A stretch of DNA of 64,000 nt. Source: CAYTPI01 sp964439625 (GTDB lineage Bacteria; Chloroflexota; Anaerolineae; Aggregatilineales; UBA3940). The notes below the pieces were generated by a model. The model searched no databases, was not told the origin of the DNA, and worked only from the letters and a program-made list of their open reading frames with translations. A program made the position numbers and the translations under genes. The stretch is taken from the NCBI GenBank assembly GCA_964439625.1, contig CAYTPI010000003.1, forward strand, positions 62,001-126,000, read 5' to 3'. Below, piece after piece: positions 19,021 through 29,218 of the stretch (position 1 is the first letter of the stretch; the number at the start of each line of letters is the position of its first letter).

Positions 19021-20127
19021 ATGACACATCATATCTGCCTCATAGAGCCGTTTTTCAGCGGGTCTCATAGACAATGGGCTTCTGGCCTTGCGGAGCACTT
19101 GCCATATCAGGTGATGCTGTTAACCAAACCAGGGGTCTTCTGGAAATGGCGAATGCGTGGCGCGGCATGGTCCTTAGCGCAGACTTACATCGAAGAGGCT
19201 GTAAATGCGGATGCAATTCTAGCAAGTGATTTACTAGATATAGCAGCTTTCCAAGCATTGACACGAAAGCAAACATGGCAGACACCGTTTATCGTGTACT
19301 TTCACGAGAATCAACTTGCCTACCCGACAGCACCCGGAAAGAAGCGCCCTACCCAATTGGCTCTCACCAATATAAGCAGTGCACTGTGTGCTGACCGCGT
19401 TGTATTTAACTCTGAGTTTCACCGAGAGAGTTTTTTAGCAGCGCTACCAACGTTTCTCAAGGCTTTTCCTGACGAGCATGAGCTGTGGACTGTAGACACA
19501 ATTGTCAAAAAATCAACTGTTTACCCAGTCGGCTTGGCCCTTGAACATGTGAGCACGCACAAGGCATCTCGTAGTGGCCCGCTTCGCATCCTCTGGAACC
19601 ACCGATGGTCATACGACAAACAGCCACAGGTATTTGCCAAAACACTGCTCCAACTGGCAGAGAATGGCCATCAATTCCGGATCATCGTCACAGGTGAAAA
19701 GGAGATTAATCCACCACCTGCATTTGTCAAGTTACGCAATGAGCTGACAGATTTCATCGAGCACTTTGGCTATGTAGCGTCACGAGAAGATTACTTTCGG
19801 CTGCTGCAGCAAGCTGACGTGGTTGTCAGTACCGCCATTCAAGAATTTTTTGGCATTAGTGTCTGTGAGGCAATTTACAGCGGGTGCTACCCTTTGCTGC
19901 CCCGACGACTTAACTACCCGTCCCTAATTCCAAAAGAACATCACGACACACATCTGTATCACAAACCCCACGAACTCTTAAACCGATTAGCAACGTTATG
20001 TCAAAGTCCGCAACTGGCACGTCAATATAAGTATCGCGAAGCATTAAGGAGTCACATTGCCCAATATGACTGGGTAATAGTAGCTCCTCAGTATGCAGCG
20101 TTAATTGAGGATGTGATCCGTGCCTAA
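19021..20127 (+). CDS. tRNA-queuosine alpha-mannosyltransferase-like glycosyltransferase (DUF3524)
   Basis: A 368-residue GT4-fold glycosyltransferase. The N-terminal half matches the DUF3524 family found in animal GTDC1/QTMAN: LIEPFFSGSHRQWASGL, YFHENQLAYP, and FNSEFHRESF. The C-terminal GT-B half has LRILWNHRWSYDKQP and the nucleotide-sugar site EFFGISVCEAIYSGC. QTMAN mannosylates queuosine in tRNA-Asp; whether bacterial members do the same is inference. An in-frame GTG at 18991 exists, but the ATG at 19021 places the start right at the conserved domain. It converges on gyrA, overlapping by 4 bases. Confidence 0.85.
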   Translation: MTHHICLIEPFFSGSHRQWASGLAEHLPYQVMLLTKPGVFWKWRMRGAAWSLAQTYIEEAVNADAILASDLLDIAAFQALTRKQTWQTPFIVYFHENQLAYPTAPGKKRPTQLALTNISSALCADRVVFNSEFHRESFLAALPTFLKAFPDEHELWTVDTIVKKSTVYPVGLALEHVSTHKASRSGPLRILWNHRWSYDKQPQVFAKTLLQLAENGHQFRIIVTGEKEINPPPAFVKLRNELTDFIEHFGYVASREDYFRLLQQADVVVSTAIQEFFGISVCEAIYSGCYPLLPRRLNYPSLIPKEHHDTHLYHKPHELLNRLATLCQSPQLARQYKYREALRSHIAQYDWVIVAPQYAALIEDVIRA

Positions 20128-22622
20128 TCCTCGAACTGTGCCTCGCTGACCTCGTCTGCCTGAGCAACTGGCTCAGGCTCTGCTGACGTTACATGTTTAT
20201 CCATTGGAACAACAACACTAGAGACGTATTCATCAGTGCCCAAGGCGACCACAGAAATACCCTTCGCGTTGCGCCCCACATCAGGTGCAAGGCTCATCCG
20301 CATATACTTTGGCTTACTCTTGGTGGTCATAACGACAATCGTATCGTCAAGTTGACCCGATGCAGCAGCAGCTAGCTGATATTCATCTTTGCCAAACTTA
20401 TAGGTAATGACACCCTGACCGTAGCGACCTTGCAGCGGATAATCTGCCAGCGGGCTGGATTTTGCAATACCATCAGCAGTAATTACCCAGAGATGTTCGT
20501 CCGGATTGAAAAGTACCATACCCACCAACTGATCTTCATCATCATTGAGTTTCATTCCCTTGACGCCGCCCGCACGCAGCCCCATTGGACGAACTTCATC
20601 TTCTGAAAAACGGATAGCTTTTCCATTCGCACTAATCAGTACAATTTCGTCTTCACCCGTTGTCCAATAAGCATTGAGTACTTGGTCTTCATCAGAGAGG
20701 CCGATAACCGGGAATGCATTGGCACTTAAGCCAGGCAATTCTTCCAGTTTAATTCGTTTGACGTTACCACCTCGTGATGAAACGGTGAGATAACCTTGTT
20801 GCATCTCGTAGGGCTGCACAAGAGCAGCTTCTAGGCGACAGCCTTCAGGAAGGGTCGTCATCGAGGAGAAGTGGAAGCCAGTTTGATAATCGGCAGCTTT
20901 TTCAAGTTGATGGACAGGCAGCGTCACTGCTTGCCCATCATGTGCTACCAAATAGAGCAGATCACTGGGGCTTGCCTTCAGCATAAAGCGAGGTGGGTCT
21001 GCAACCGCTTGAGTAACTTTTGGCATGGTCTCATCTAGCGTGCGAGACATAAGCCCGCCCTCAGTAATAACAACCCATACTTCTTCGTCAGGAAGAAAGT
21101 CCAGCATGCGGGTCGTATTCTTGGGGGAGCTCTCGATGATAAGCGTTCGACGAGGATCAGCGTAGTTGTCTTTCAACTCCGCCAATTCCTCAGCAATAGC
21201 AGCCCTCATCTTTGCCTCATCTGCGAGTAGGCTTTCAAGATACTCGATACGCTCTTGTTTCTCGGCGTACTCTTCCTCGATCTTCTTTCGCTCAAGGGCA
21301 GCGAGTCTTCTGAGTGGCATATCGAGAATAGCCTGAGCCTGTATCTCGGATAGTCTAAAGTTACGCTGCAGATTGTTTCGAGCAGTTTCAACTGTCCGCG
21401 ACCGGCGAATGGTATCAATCACCTCATCGAGATTATCGAGCGCGACAATGTAGCCTTCAAGAATGTGAGCTCGCTCTTGTGCGCGTGCCAGGTCATACTG
21501 GCTACGGCGCTCTATAATTTCGAGGCGGTGTTGTAAAAAGACCTTAAGCGCTTGCTTTAGGGAGAGTGTACGCGGTTCGCCATCAACGAGGGCAAGCATG
21601 ATGACACTAAAAGTCGAGCGCATGGGTGTCATTTTGTAGAGGTCAGCCAGAATTTTATCTGGGTCAGCATTACGCGTTAGTTCGATGACAATGCGCATTC
21701 CCTGACGATCAGATTCATCTCGTAGATCACTCAAGCCTTCAATACGCTCATCTCGAACGAGGGTAGCGATGCGTTCAATCAGATTTGTTTTATTCGTCTG
21801 GTACGGCAGCTCGGTGATAATGATGCGATTACGACCCCGGCTTAAGCGCTCAACATGGGCCCTGGCCTGAACTCGGAGCTTTCCACGGCCAGTAGCATAT
21901 GACTGCCGCAGCAAATTGCTATCATCATCAGGTTTACGCTGTGTAAATACAAGGCCCCCCGTTGGAAAGTCCGGCCCTTTAATATATTGCATCAACTCGG
22001 GAATGCCGATTTCATCAAGGCTATGCCAGTTATCCAGCATATAATTAAGAGCGTCACATACCTCACCAAGGTTATGCGGCGGCACGCTGGTGCTCATCCC
22101 AACAGCGATACCTGATGAACCATTAACCAGCAGATTGGGAAGCGTAGCAGGAAGAACCGTGGGCTCTTTTAGACTGCCATCAAAGTTCTCTTCAAAATTG
22201 ACGGTTTCCTTTCTGATATCAAGCAGCATATCGCTACCAACAAGTTGCATGCGGGCCTCTGTGTAGCGCATAGCAGCAGCAGCATCTCCATCAACAGAGC
22301 CAAAGTTACCCTGACCATCAACCAATGGGTAGCGCATCGAGAAATCTTGCGCCATGCGAACCATCGCATCGTAGACGGCATCATCACCGTGAGGGTGGTA
22401 TTTACCCAGTACCTCACCTACAATTCTGGCACTTTTTCGATACGGCGTCTGTGGCATTAGACCCATATCAAACATGGCGTAGAGGATACGACGATGCACA
22501 GGCTTTAGGCCATCACGGGCATCTGGCAGCGCCCGGCTAATGATCACGCTCATCGCGTAATCGAGGTAAGAGGCCCGCATTTCATCGTTGATATCAACTT
22601 GACGTACTGTACCAACGTCCAT
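20124..22622 (-). CDS. gyrA: DNA gyrase/topoisomerase IV subunit A
   Basis: Breaks and rejoins DNA in the type IIA topoisomerase with GyrB. The 832 residues have the winged-helix/tower domain with catalytic Tyr120 in AAAMRYTEARM, a coiled-coil neck, and a C-terminal beta-pinwheel of repeated blades. The residue at the quinolone position equal to E. coli Ser83 is Asp81 (HGDDAVYD), a drug-tolerant state by analogy. The GyrA-box, normally QRRGGKG, reads QGRYGQG, so whether it is true gyrase or a topo IV-like enzyme is uncertain. GyrB/ParE is not in the window. AAGGTG lies 6 bases before the ATG. Confidence 0.94.
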   Translation of the reverse strand: MDVGTVRQVDINDEMRASYLDYAMSVIISRALPDARDGLKPVHRRILYAMFDMGLMPQTPYRKSARIVGEVLGKYHPHGDDAVYDAMVRMAQDFSMRYPLVDGQGNFGSVDGDAAAAMRYTEARMQLVGSDMLLDIRKETVNFEENFDGSLKEPTVLPATLPNLLVNGSSGIAVGMSTSVPPHNLGEVCDALNYMLDNWHSLDEIGIPELMQYIKGPDFPTGGLVFTQRKPDDDSNLLRQSYATGRGKLRVQARAHVERLSRGRNRIIITELPYQTNKTNLIERIATLVRDERIEGLSDLRDESDRQGMRIVIELTRNADPDKILADLYKMTPMRSTFSVIMLALVDGEPRTLSLKQALKVFLQHRLEIIERRSQYDLARAQERAHILEGYIVALDNLDEVIDTIRRSRTVETARNNLQRNFRLSEIQAQAILDMPLRRLAALERKKIEEEYAEKQERIEYLESLLADEAKMRAAIAEELAELKDNYADPRRTLIIESSPKNTTRMLDFLPDEEVWVVITEGGLMSRTLDETMPKVTQAVADPPRFMLKASPSDLLYLVAHDGQAVTLPVHQLEKAADYQTGFHFSSMTTLPEGCRLEAALVQPYEMQQGYLTVSSRGGNVKRIKLEELPGLSANAFPVIGLSDEDQVLNAYWTTGEDEIVLISANGKAIRFSEDEVRPMGLRAGGVKGMKLNDDEDQLVGMVLFNPDEHLWVITADGIAKSSPLADYPLQGRYGQGVITYKFGKDEYQLAAAASGQLDDTIVVMTTKSKPKYMRMSLAPDVGRNAKGISVVALGTDEYVSSVVVPMDKHVTSAEPEPVAQADEVSEAQFED

Positions 22623-22842
22623 TCATTTCACCTTTATCACTTGGAGCAATGCAAGAATACCTTGCTGGAGTATATTTTATTCAACAGTATCACTGGGATG
22701 AGCGGAGAACAATGTTGCTCATTTGTTCTACTGGACAATTTTAAGCTAACTAATCTGGCATCGCAAGCACAAAAAGTGAAATATTGCCCTCAGCATTGTG
22801 GTATCGATATAGTCGTTGAGGTGTATAAACCTCGACAACTAA

Positions 22843-24498
22843 ATGAAATTCCCACCTTATATGACAAATTTACCATTAAGATACACTCTGCGGCTTCTCG
22901 TCATCTTAGCAACTGTTTTCGCACTTGTCACTGTGCAAACGTCTGCTCTAATGATGGCACAACAAGCGCAATTTCATACCACACAGGACGGCGATACTTG
23001 GGGTCTCATTGCAGCACGATATGGGACCAATGAGAGGGACTTGCAACTGGCAAACGGCGTGGTGAATCCCGCTTTATTAGCAACGGGACAGCGTTTAATC
23101 GTGCCTGAAGCAGTGCGACCAGTGCCTTCAAGCAACTTGGTATACACAATTTCTAACGATAACCCGATCTGGAATGTGGCTATACGCAGCGGCAACCCGA
23201 TCACTGTCATTTACCTTGCAAACAACACGCTGCTAGCAGATAGCGTAATCGATCAACGCATTGCACTGCCCGATAAGCGCGGTGGTGTCCCTATCGCAGA
23301 GGCACAAACGCCAATACCAACTGTTATTGAAGCCGAGCCGACGCTGCCCGCTGCCTCCACAGACGCGCCAACACCAACGACCGAACCCGAACCAGCACTG
23401 CAAGATACGGGTTCAGAGCTGCCATTACAGATTACGGTTGACTTCAGTGAGCCGATCCGTGAAAAGATGATTGGTATCCAAGGGCATTTTTTCTTACCTG
23501 AAGAAGACATTGAAGACACACTTGACCTAATTGCTGGTGATTTAGATGCCGGTTGGGTGAAGTATCAAGTTGATTGGAGCATCGCAGAATTTCTTGATGG
23601 GCAATACGCTACCATTGAGGAGTTAGATTTCTTTATGGATCAAGCCTTCAACCGTGATCTGAAAGTGCTTCTTAGCGTGGCTAAGGCACCTGACTGGGCC
23701 AGGGCCACTACCGAGGAGGACGGTCCGCCCGTCGATTACCAACAATACAATGAATTCGTAGCATTTCTCGTGGGTCGGTACGGGTTCAAACTGCATGCTG
23801 TAGAAGTTTGGAATGAACCAAACCTGCGGCGCGAGTGGAACGGTGGAACAATTAACGGTGCCGAATATATTCAGTTATTAGCAGAAGCCTACGATGCCAT
23901 TAAAGCCGTCAACCCGAGTATTATCGTGATTAGTGCGGGGTTGGCCCCTACGGGCATTAACGACGGCGTGACGGCGGTAGATGACCGCATCTACATGCGC
24001 CAGATGTACGAAGCAGGTTTGCCTAACTATGCTGATGCTATTGGCATCCACCCCTATGGTTGGGCTAATGCACCGACCGAACGCTGTTGTAATAATCCGA
24101 ATAACTTTCCCGGCTTTACAGACAGCCCAACATTCTACTTCCTCGACACGCTCGAAGATTATCGTGAAATTCAGTTGGAGTTTGGTGACGGTGACCGTCA
24201 AATGTGGGCCACTGAGTTTGGTTGGGGCACGGTCGATGGACTTGATTTCGAAGCCCCAGCAGAACAACCATTCTTTGCGTACATTGATCAAGGCAAGCAG
24301 GCGGAATACATCACTGCGGCCTACGTGATTGGCCAGAGTTATGATTTTATGGGACCTATGTTTTTGTGGAACTTGAATGTGTCAACACTCTATGGGTTTG
24401 ACCCAAACCAAGCAGGCTATAGCATTATCCTAGAGTTAGACCGCCCTCGGGAAGCCTTCCGGAGGCTTTCTGACTGGCCAAAAGAAGGCGATGACTAA
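22843..24498 (+). CDS. Exported LysM glycoside hydrolase (clan GH-A, GH39/GH5-like)
   Basis: 551 residues with an N-terminal hydrophobic signal (about 13-38), a LysM repeat (44-88, HTTQDGDTWGLIAARYG), a second weaker LysM-like repeat (about 99-142), a Thr/Pro-rich linker, and a clan GH-A TIM barrel (about 200-540). The catalytic acid/base is Glu325 in EVWNEPN and the nucleophile Glu458 in WATEFGWG, both present. LysM binds N-acetylglucosamine polymers, so the protein may bind the wall. The substrate is unknown. A later ATG six codons on (22861) is an alternative start. It converges on rpoC across a strong terminator. Confidence 0.87.
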   Translation: MKFPPYMTNLPLRYTLRLLVILATVFALVTVQTSALMMAQQAQFHTTQDGDTWGLIAARYGTNERDLQLANGVVNPALLATGQRLIVPEAVRPVPSSNLVYTISNDNPIWNVAIRSGNPITVIYLANNTLLADSVIDQRIALPDKRGGVPIAEAQTPIPTVIEAEPTLPAASTDAPTPTTEPEPALQDTGSELPLQITVDFSEPIREKMIGIQGHFFLPEEDIEDTLDLIAGDLDAGWVKYQVDWSIAEFLDGQYATIEELDFFMDQAFNRDLKVLLSVAKAPDWARATTEEDGPPVDYQQYNEFVAFLVGRYGFKLHAVEVWNEPNLRREWNGGTINGAEYIQLLAEAYDAIKAVNPSIIVISAGLAPTGINDGVTAVDDRIYMRQMYEAGLPNYADAIGIHPYGWANAPTERCCNNPNNFPGFTDSPTFYFLDTLEDYREIQLEFGDGDRQMWATEFGWGTVDGLDFEAPAEQPFFAYIDQGKQAEYITAAYVIGQSYDFMGPMFLWNLNVSTLYGFDPNQAGYSIILELDRPREAFRRLSDWPKEGDD

Positions 24499-24545
24499 TA
24501 GCATTAAGAGTAACGATACTCATGTACTGTAATTACGTTGATCTA

Positions 24546-24579
24546 AAAAGGGCAAGTCCATAAAGAGACCTGCCCTTTT
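24546..24579. terminator. Bidirectional terminator between the GH gene and rpoC
   Basis: Perfect 9-bp stem AAAAGGGCA (24546-24554) with TGCCCTTTT (24571-24579); T-tracts on both strands at the stem ends make it work in both directions, serving both convergent genes. Confidence 0.85.
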
Positions 24580-24596
24580 GTCTTACTCACTGATAC

Positions 24597-27500
24597 TTAC
24601 AACTCAGACTCTAGGCCCAATTCCAATGCATCTGACCCGGTATCGTCAATCAAAGCCTCGACCATCTCAAAGCCCTCATCGACAGCCTCCAGTTCAGCAC
24701 GCCGCTCCATATAGTGTTGGAAGCCAGTGCCAGCCGGAATAAGCTTACCGATAATCACATTTTCCTTCAGACCAACCAGTGGGTCCTCCTTACCAGCGAT
24801 AGCCGCACCTGCTAGGACACGGATGGTGTGCTGGAAAGACGATGCCGAGAGAAAACTATCCGTAGATAGCGCAGCTTTGGTTAGACCCAGAAGGATCGGC
24901 ATACCAGCAGCCGGAACCCCGCCCTCGTTGAGAACATCCTCATTAACCTGACGCAGAACTGTCCGGTCTATTAAGTCACCTGGCAAGAACTCAGTATCAC
25001 CACTACGGGTAATCTGCACCTTTGACAGCAACTTACGAATGACTATTTCGAAGTGCTTATCACTGATGTTCACACCTTGGCTCCGATAGACCTGCTGAAC
25101 TTCATCAAGCAAATACTGTTGAACAGCCTCAGCCCCAAGGATCATCAGAATACGATGCGGGTTCTTTGAACCGACTGTGAGTGCATCACCCGCCTTGACA
25201 AAGTCACCTGTTTCCATTGGTCGGTCGTCAACCTTGACCATGCGTGCAGCCGATGGAATTTCGTATTCTTTCTCCTCACGAATTTCCCAAACGATAGTGA
25301 GTTTGCTGCCTTCGAGTACGATTCGACCGTCATAGTCCGACTCGAAGACTTCTTCTTCATCACCTTCGCCACGATGAGCGATTTGCTGGCCCTTTTTAAC
25401 GTCTTCACCATCTTCGACATCGAGTTCCCAGCCTGTGATGTCATAGTCTTCCCGCTGCATCTCACTATTGACAACACGCACATAGCGAACACCATCTTGC
25501 ACATATACATCAATAACACCGTCAATGTCCGTGATAACAGCTTCACCACGGGGGCGCTTACGTGCTTCAAACAGCTCTTCAACACGTGGTAGCCCTTGAG
25601 TGATATCAGCCTTTTGAGCGGTACCACCTGTATGGAACGTGCGGAGTGTGAGCTGTGTACCAGGTTCACCAATCGACTGCGCAGCAACAATACCCACTGC
25701 GGCCCCAATGCTGACCATATCTCCGCGACCCATATCACGACCATAGCACATTGAACATAGTCCTGTTACTAAGGCACAAGTCATTGGGCTGCGCACACAC
25801 ATCTCGATCTTGCGGGATGTATCTGCACCAATATCACCGATAATATCAGCAATATCTTGGGTGATGAGCTCATTACGATCAACAACGATTTCACCAGTAT
25901 CAGGATGGGCAAAAGGCCTTGCGGCGACGCGCCCAACGATGCGCTCATCTATGGTCTGTCCGCCAATCTTATCTAAGTTTGAAATCCAGAGGCCATCATG
26001 CGTTTCACAATCAGTCTGATTAATGATGACGTCCTGGGCAACATCTACTAAACGACGGGTCAAATAGCCAGCGTCAGCAGTACGAAGGGCGGTATCAGCA
26101 AGACCCTTACGAGCACCATGCGTTGAAATAAAGTATTCCAACGTCGTTAACCCCATTCGGAAGTTTGAACGGATAGGGAGGTCAATGATGCGCCCAGACG
26201 GATCAGCCATCAGACCGCGCATGCCTGCCAACTGAGTGATTGGGCCAGTACCACCCTTCGTAGAGCCTGAGTCGGCCATCACGAAGAGGCTACTGTAAGG
26301 ATCAAGACCGTGACGAACGGCTTTTTCAATATCAGACTTGGCATCCGTCCATGTATCGATGGTGTTGCGGTAGCGTTCTTCGTCAGTGGTCAGCCCACGA
26401 CGATAATCCCGCTCGATCTTTGATACTTTATCGGAGGCTTTTCCGAGAATCTCGTCGCGCTCCAAAGGAACAGTGATATCGCTAATGGCAATCGTAACAC
26501 CTGAAACCGTCGCATAGCGGAAGCCAAGTTTCTTAATGCCGTCAACAACATCTGTCGTAACTTCAGCACCGTAGCGGGCATATACACGCCCGACCAACTT
26601 ATTGACGCCCTTCTTCTTCAACACAGTATTCACCCAGCGCACGCCATCTGGGAGGATGCTGTTAAAGATAACCCGCCCGACAGTCGTTAGGGTTAGCTGT
26701 TCTGGTTGAACAGCACCCTCCTCCTCGAAAATCTTCATGATCCGAATGGGGGTGTGAAGATGCAACTGCTTAAGTGCGTATGCATATTCAACTTCGTCGC
26801 GGTCATAGAAAACACGCGTAGTCTCTGGGTCTATCGTGTCGAGTGCCCAGTCAGGACGCTCCATCGTAAGATAGTAGATACCCAAAACCATATCTTTGCT
26901 CGGACCGACAACTGGTGCACCGTCGGAGGGCTTGAGCAGATTCTTTGTGCTCAGCATCAGTTCGCGCGCTTCCTTGACTGCCTTATGGGACAGCGGAACG
27001 TGAACAGCCATCTGGTCACCGTCGAAGTCGGCGTTGAAAGCGGTACACACAAGCGGGTGAATCTGAATAGCCTTACCCTCTACGAGCATCGGCTCGAAAG
27101 CCTGAATACCCAAGCGGTGCAGCGTAGGTGCTCGGTTCAAGAGCACGGGACGCTCTTGAATAACTTCTTCTAGAACTTCCCAAACTTCTGGCTTAGTCCG
27201 TTCAATGATGCGCTTAGCACTTTTTACGTTTGATGCGTACTTGTACTGAACCAAACGGCTAATGACGAACGGGCGATACAATTCCAACGCCATTTTCTTA
27301 GGCAGGCCACACTGGTGCAGTTTCAGCTTTGGCCCAATCACAATGACCGAGCGGCCTGAATAGTCAACACGTTTACCAAGTAAATTGCGGCGGAAACGCC
27401 CCTTCTTACCCTTGAGCATGTCACTGAGTGATTTCAACTCACGGCGACCGCGGCGGCTGAGCGCCCGACCGCGCTGACTATTATCAATCAGGCTATCAAC

Positions 27501-28937
27501 TGACTCCTGCAACATACGCTTTTCATTACGAACAATTACGTCTGGTGCACCAAGTTCAAGCAGACGCTTTAGACGATTGTTTCGATTGATTACACGACGA
27601 TACAGGTCATTCAGATCAGAGGTAGCAAAGCGCCCACCATCCAACTGCACCATTGGGCGTAAGTCTGGTGGAATAACGGGTAGGACTGTGAGAATCATCC
27701 ATTCAGGACTATTACCACTGGTTCGAAGCGCTTCTACAACCCGTAAGCGCTTGGTCGCTTTCTTTTTGCGCTGCTTAGAGCGCGTTGTACGCACTTCTTG
27801 CCAGAGTTCAACACTAAGCTTCTCAAGATTCATATTCTTAAGAATGTCGTAGAAGGCCCCTGCCCCCATACCCGCTTTGAACACCTGTCCGTACTTATAT
27901 CTTAGTTCGCGGTACTTAGCCTCGCCGAGGAACTGCATCTCTTCAAGAGCTTCAAGCTCACGACGATCATCGGCATACTTACCAACTACTTGACCAACTT
28001 TGTCATCGTAAGACGCCTCGATGTCCTCAATGCGCGCCGCTGCTTCTTCAGTGATCTCGTCAATCCGAGCGAGGTCTTCTGATGCTTCGCTTTGGCGACG
28101 CTCTTCAAACTCCGCTTCAATTTCGCTAAGAAGCCCTGAAGCTTCATCCTGAACCAATTTAATGTGGTCACTTGTAACAACTTCGCCTTTTTTGACGATG
28201 GTTGTTCCCGACGATTTAAGCTTAGTCGCTCGGCTAACCGCTTCACCCATGTTGGCTTCGAGCTGAGCCTGTGTAGCCTGTGCGTCAGTCATCACCTCGT
28301 TAGTACGTAAAGCAAGTTCTTCATCAAGCTTGGTGTTTAGATTTTCAAGCCGCTCATGGATTTCTGCGATAGCACCGTCGCGTGCATCCGTGATCAATTG
28401 TATTTGCGCGTCATACTCACCGCGAAATTCACTTTCCTCGGTTTCCTGAGCTTCATCTAGACGCTGCAAAGCACGCTGGCGAGCTTCTTCGTCAACGTGA
28501 GACACAACGAACTGAGCGAAGTACAGAACGCGATCCAAATTACGACGGGACACATTAAGCAGCAACCCTAAATAGCTTGGGACGCGTCGTGTATACCAAA
28601 CATGAGCAACAGGTGCAGCCAACTCTATATGGCCCATACGCTCACGACGTACGGATGCACGCGTTACTTCAACGCCACATTTATCACAGATAATCCCTTT
28701 GTAACGGACGTTTTTATATTTACCACAGTAGCATTGCCAGTCCTTAGTGGGACCAAAAATGGCCTCACAGAACAATCCATCTTTCTCGGGACGAAGCCGA
28801 CGATAGTTAATCGTCTCAGGCTTTGTCACTTCACCATACGACCAAGAGCGAATTTGGTCTGGTGACGCGAGACTGATGCGCAAGGCCCGGAAGTCTTTTG
28901 CCTCTAAGCTGCTTTCTTGCACACGGCTATGTAACAC
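24597..28937 (-). CDS. rpoC: DNA-directed RNA polymerase subunit beta'
   Basis: Forms the catalytic centre with beta. The 1446 residues include the N-terminal zinc ribbon (Cys69, 71, 84, 87), the NADFDGDQ metal site (about 635-642), and the second zinc cluster ending CSMCYGR, all intact. Between about 150 and 345 there is a long, charged coiled-coil insertion (for example AEIHERLENLNTKLDEE) that interrupts the clamp region; it keeps frame and lacks stops. Start is a GTG with AGGAGG 7 bases upstream. Unlike the usual rpoBC operon, no rpoB lies upstream; the promoter at 29219-29247 is its own. Confidence 0.97.
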   Translation of the reverse strand: MLHSRVQESSLEAKDFRALRISLASPDQIRSWSYGEVTKPETINYRRLRPEKDGLFCEAIFGPTKDWQCYCGKYKNVRYKGIICDKCGVEVTRASVRRERMGHIELAAPVAHVWYTRRVPSYLGLLLNVSRRNLDRVLYFAQFVVSHVDEEARQRALQRLDEAQETEESEFRGEYDAQIQLITDARDGAIAEIHERLENLNTKLDEELALRTNEVMTDAQATQAQLEANMGEAVSRATKLKSSGTTIVKKGEVVTSDHIKLVQDEASGLLSEIEAEFEERRQSEASEDLARIDEITEEAAARIEDIEASYDDKVGQVVGKYADDRRELEALEEMQFLGEAKYRELRYKYGQVFKAGMGAGAFYDILKNMNLEKLSVELWQEVRTTRSKQRKKKATKRLRVVEALRTSGNSPEWMILTVLPVIPPDLRPMVQLDGGRFATSDLNDLYRRVINRNNRLKRLLELGAPDVIVRNEKRMLQESVDSLIDNSQRGRALSRRGRRELKSLSDMLKGKKGRFRRNLLGKRVDYSGRSVIVIGPKLKLHQCGLPKKMALELYRPFVISRLVQYKYASNVKSAKRIIERTKPEVWEVLEEVIQERPVLLNRAPTLHRLGIQAFEPMLVEGKAIQIHPLVCTAFNADFDGDQMAVHVPLSHKAVKEARELMLSTKNLLKPSDGAPVVGPSKDMVLGIYYLTMERPDWALDTIDPETTRVFYDRDEVEYAYALKQLHLHTPIRIMKIFEEEGAVQPEQLTLTTVGRVIFNSILPDGVRWVNTVLKKKGVNKLVGRVYARYGAEVTTDVVDGIKKLGFRYATVSGVTIAISDITVPLERDEILGKASDKVSKIERDYRRGLTTDEERYRNTIDTWTDAKSDIEKAVRHGLDPYSSLFVMADSGSTKGGTGPITQLAGMRGLMADPSGRIIDLPIRSNFRMGLTTLEYFISTHGARKGLADTALRTADAGYLTRRLVDVAQDVIINQTDCETHDGLWISNLDKIGGQTIDERIVGRVAARPFAHPDTGEIVVDRNELITQDIADIIGDIGADTSRKIEMCVRSPMTCALVTGLCSMCYGRDMGRGDMVSIGAAVGIVAAQSIGEPGTQLTLRTFHTGGTAQKADITQGLPRVEELFEARKRPRGEAVITDIDGVIDVYVQDGVRYVRVVNSEMQREDYDITGWELDVEDGEDVKKGQQIAHRGEGDEEEVFESDYDGRIVLEGSKLTIVWEIREEKEYEIPSAARMVKVDDRPMETGDFVKAGDALTVGSKNPHRILMILGAEAVQQYLLDEVQQVYRSQGVNISDKHFEIVIRKLLSKVQITRSGDTEFLPGDLIDRTVLRQVNEDVLNEGGVPAAGMPILLGLTKAALSTDSFLSASSFQHTIRVLAGAAIAGKEDPLVGLKENVIIGKLIPAGTGFQHYMERRAELEAVDEGFEMVEALIDDTGSDALELGLESEL

Positions 28938-29218
28938 GTATATGCCTCCTGCTTTATGACTTTCTACCGGCCTAAAATACTTCAGTCACAACAATGGTCT
29001 GGTCACACAGTCTTCTACTGGGTCGCGCAGAAGAACGGCACTATTTTCCAGCAAAGACCAATTAACAACGTTATCACACGGCAAAAACGCAAATCGCGCA
29101 CGGAGTTGGCCCCCGGCGCAAGTGCCGCGTCATTTCTAACTTGAGCTATTTAGTTTGATATAGTGTCTTCAGGGTTAATCGCCTGAGTGTTGACCTGCTA
29201 CCTTTGCTACGAATTAAC

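Noticed and set aside
22599..23033. 144-residue open frame spanning the gap between gyrA and the LysM gene
   Set aside because: It overlaps the real LysM gene in another frame and its translation shows no domain or signal.
26706..27173. 155-residue open frame opposite rpoC
   Set aside because: Fully within rpoC on the other strand; low-complexity translation with no recognisable domain.
28938..29212. Riboswitch or tRNA in the rpoC leader
   Set aside because: Only short weak hairpins are seen; no known conserved motif could be recognised.
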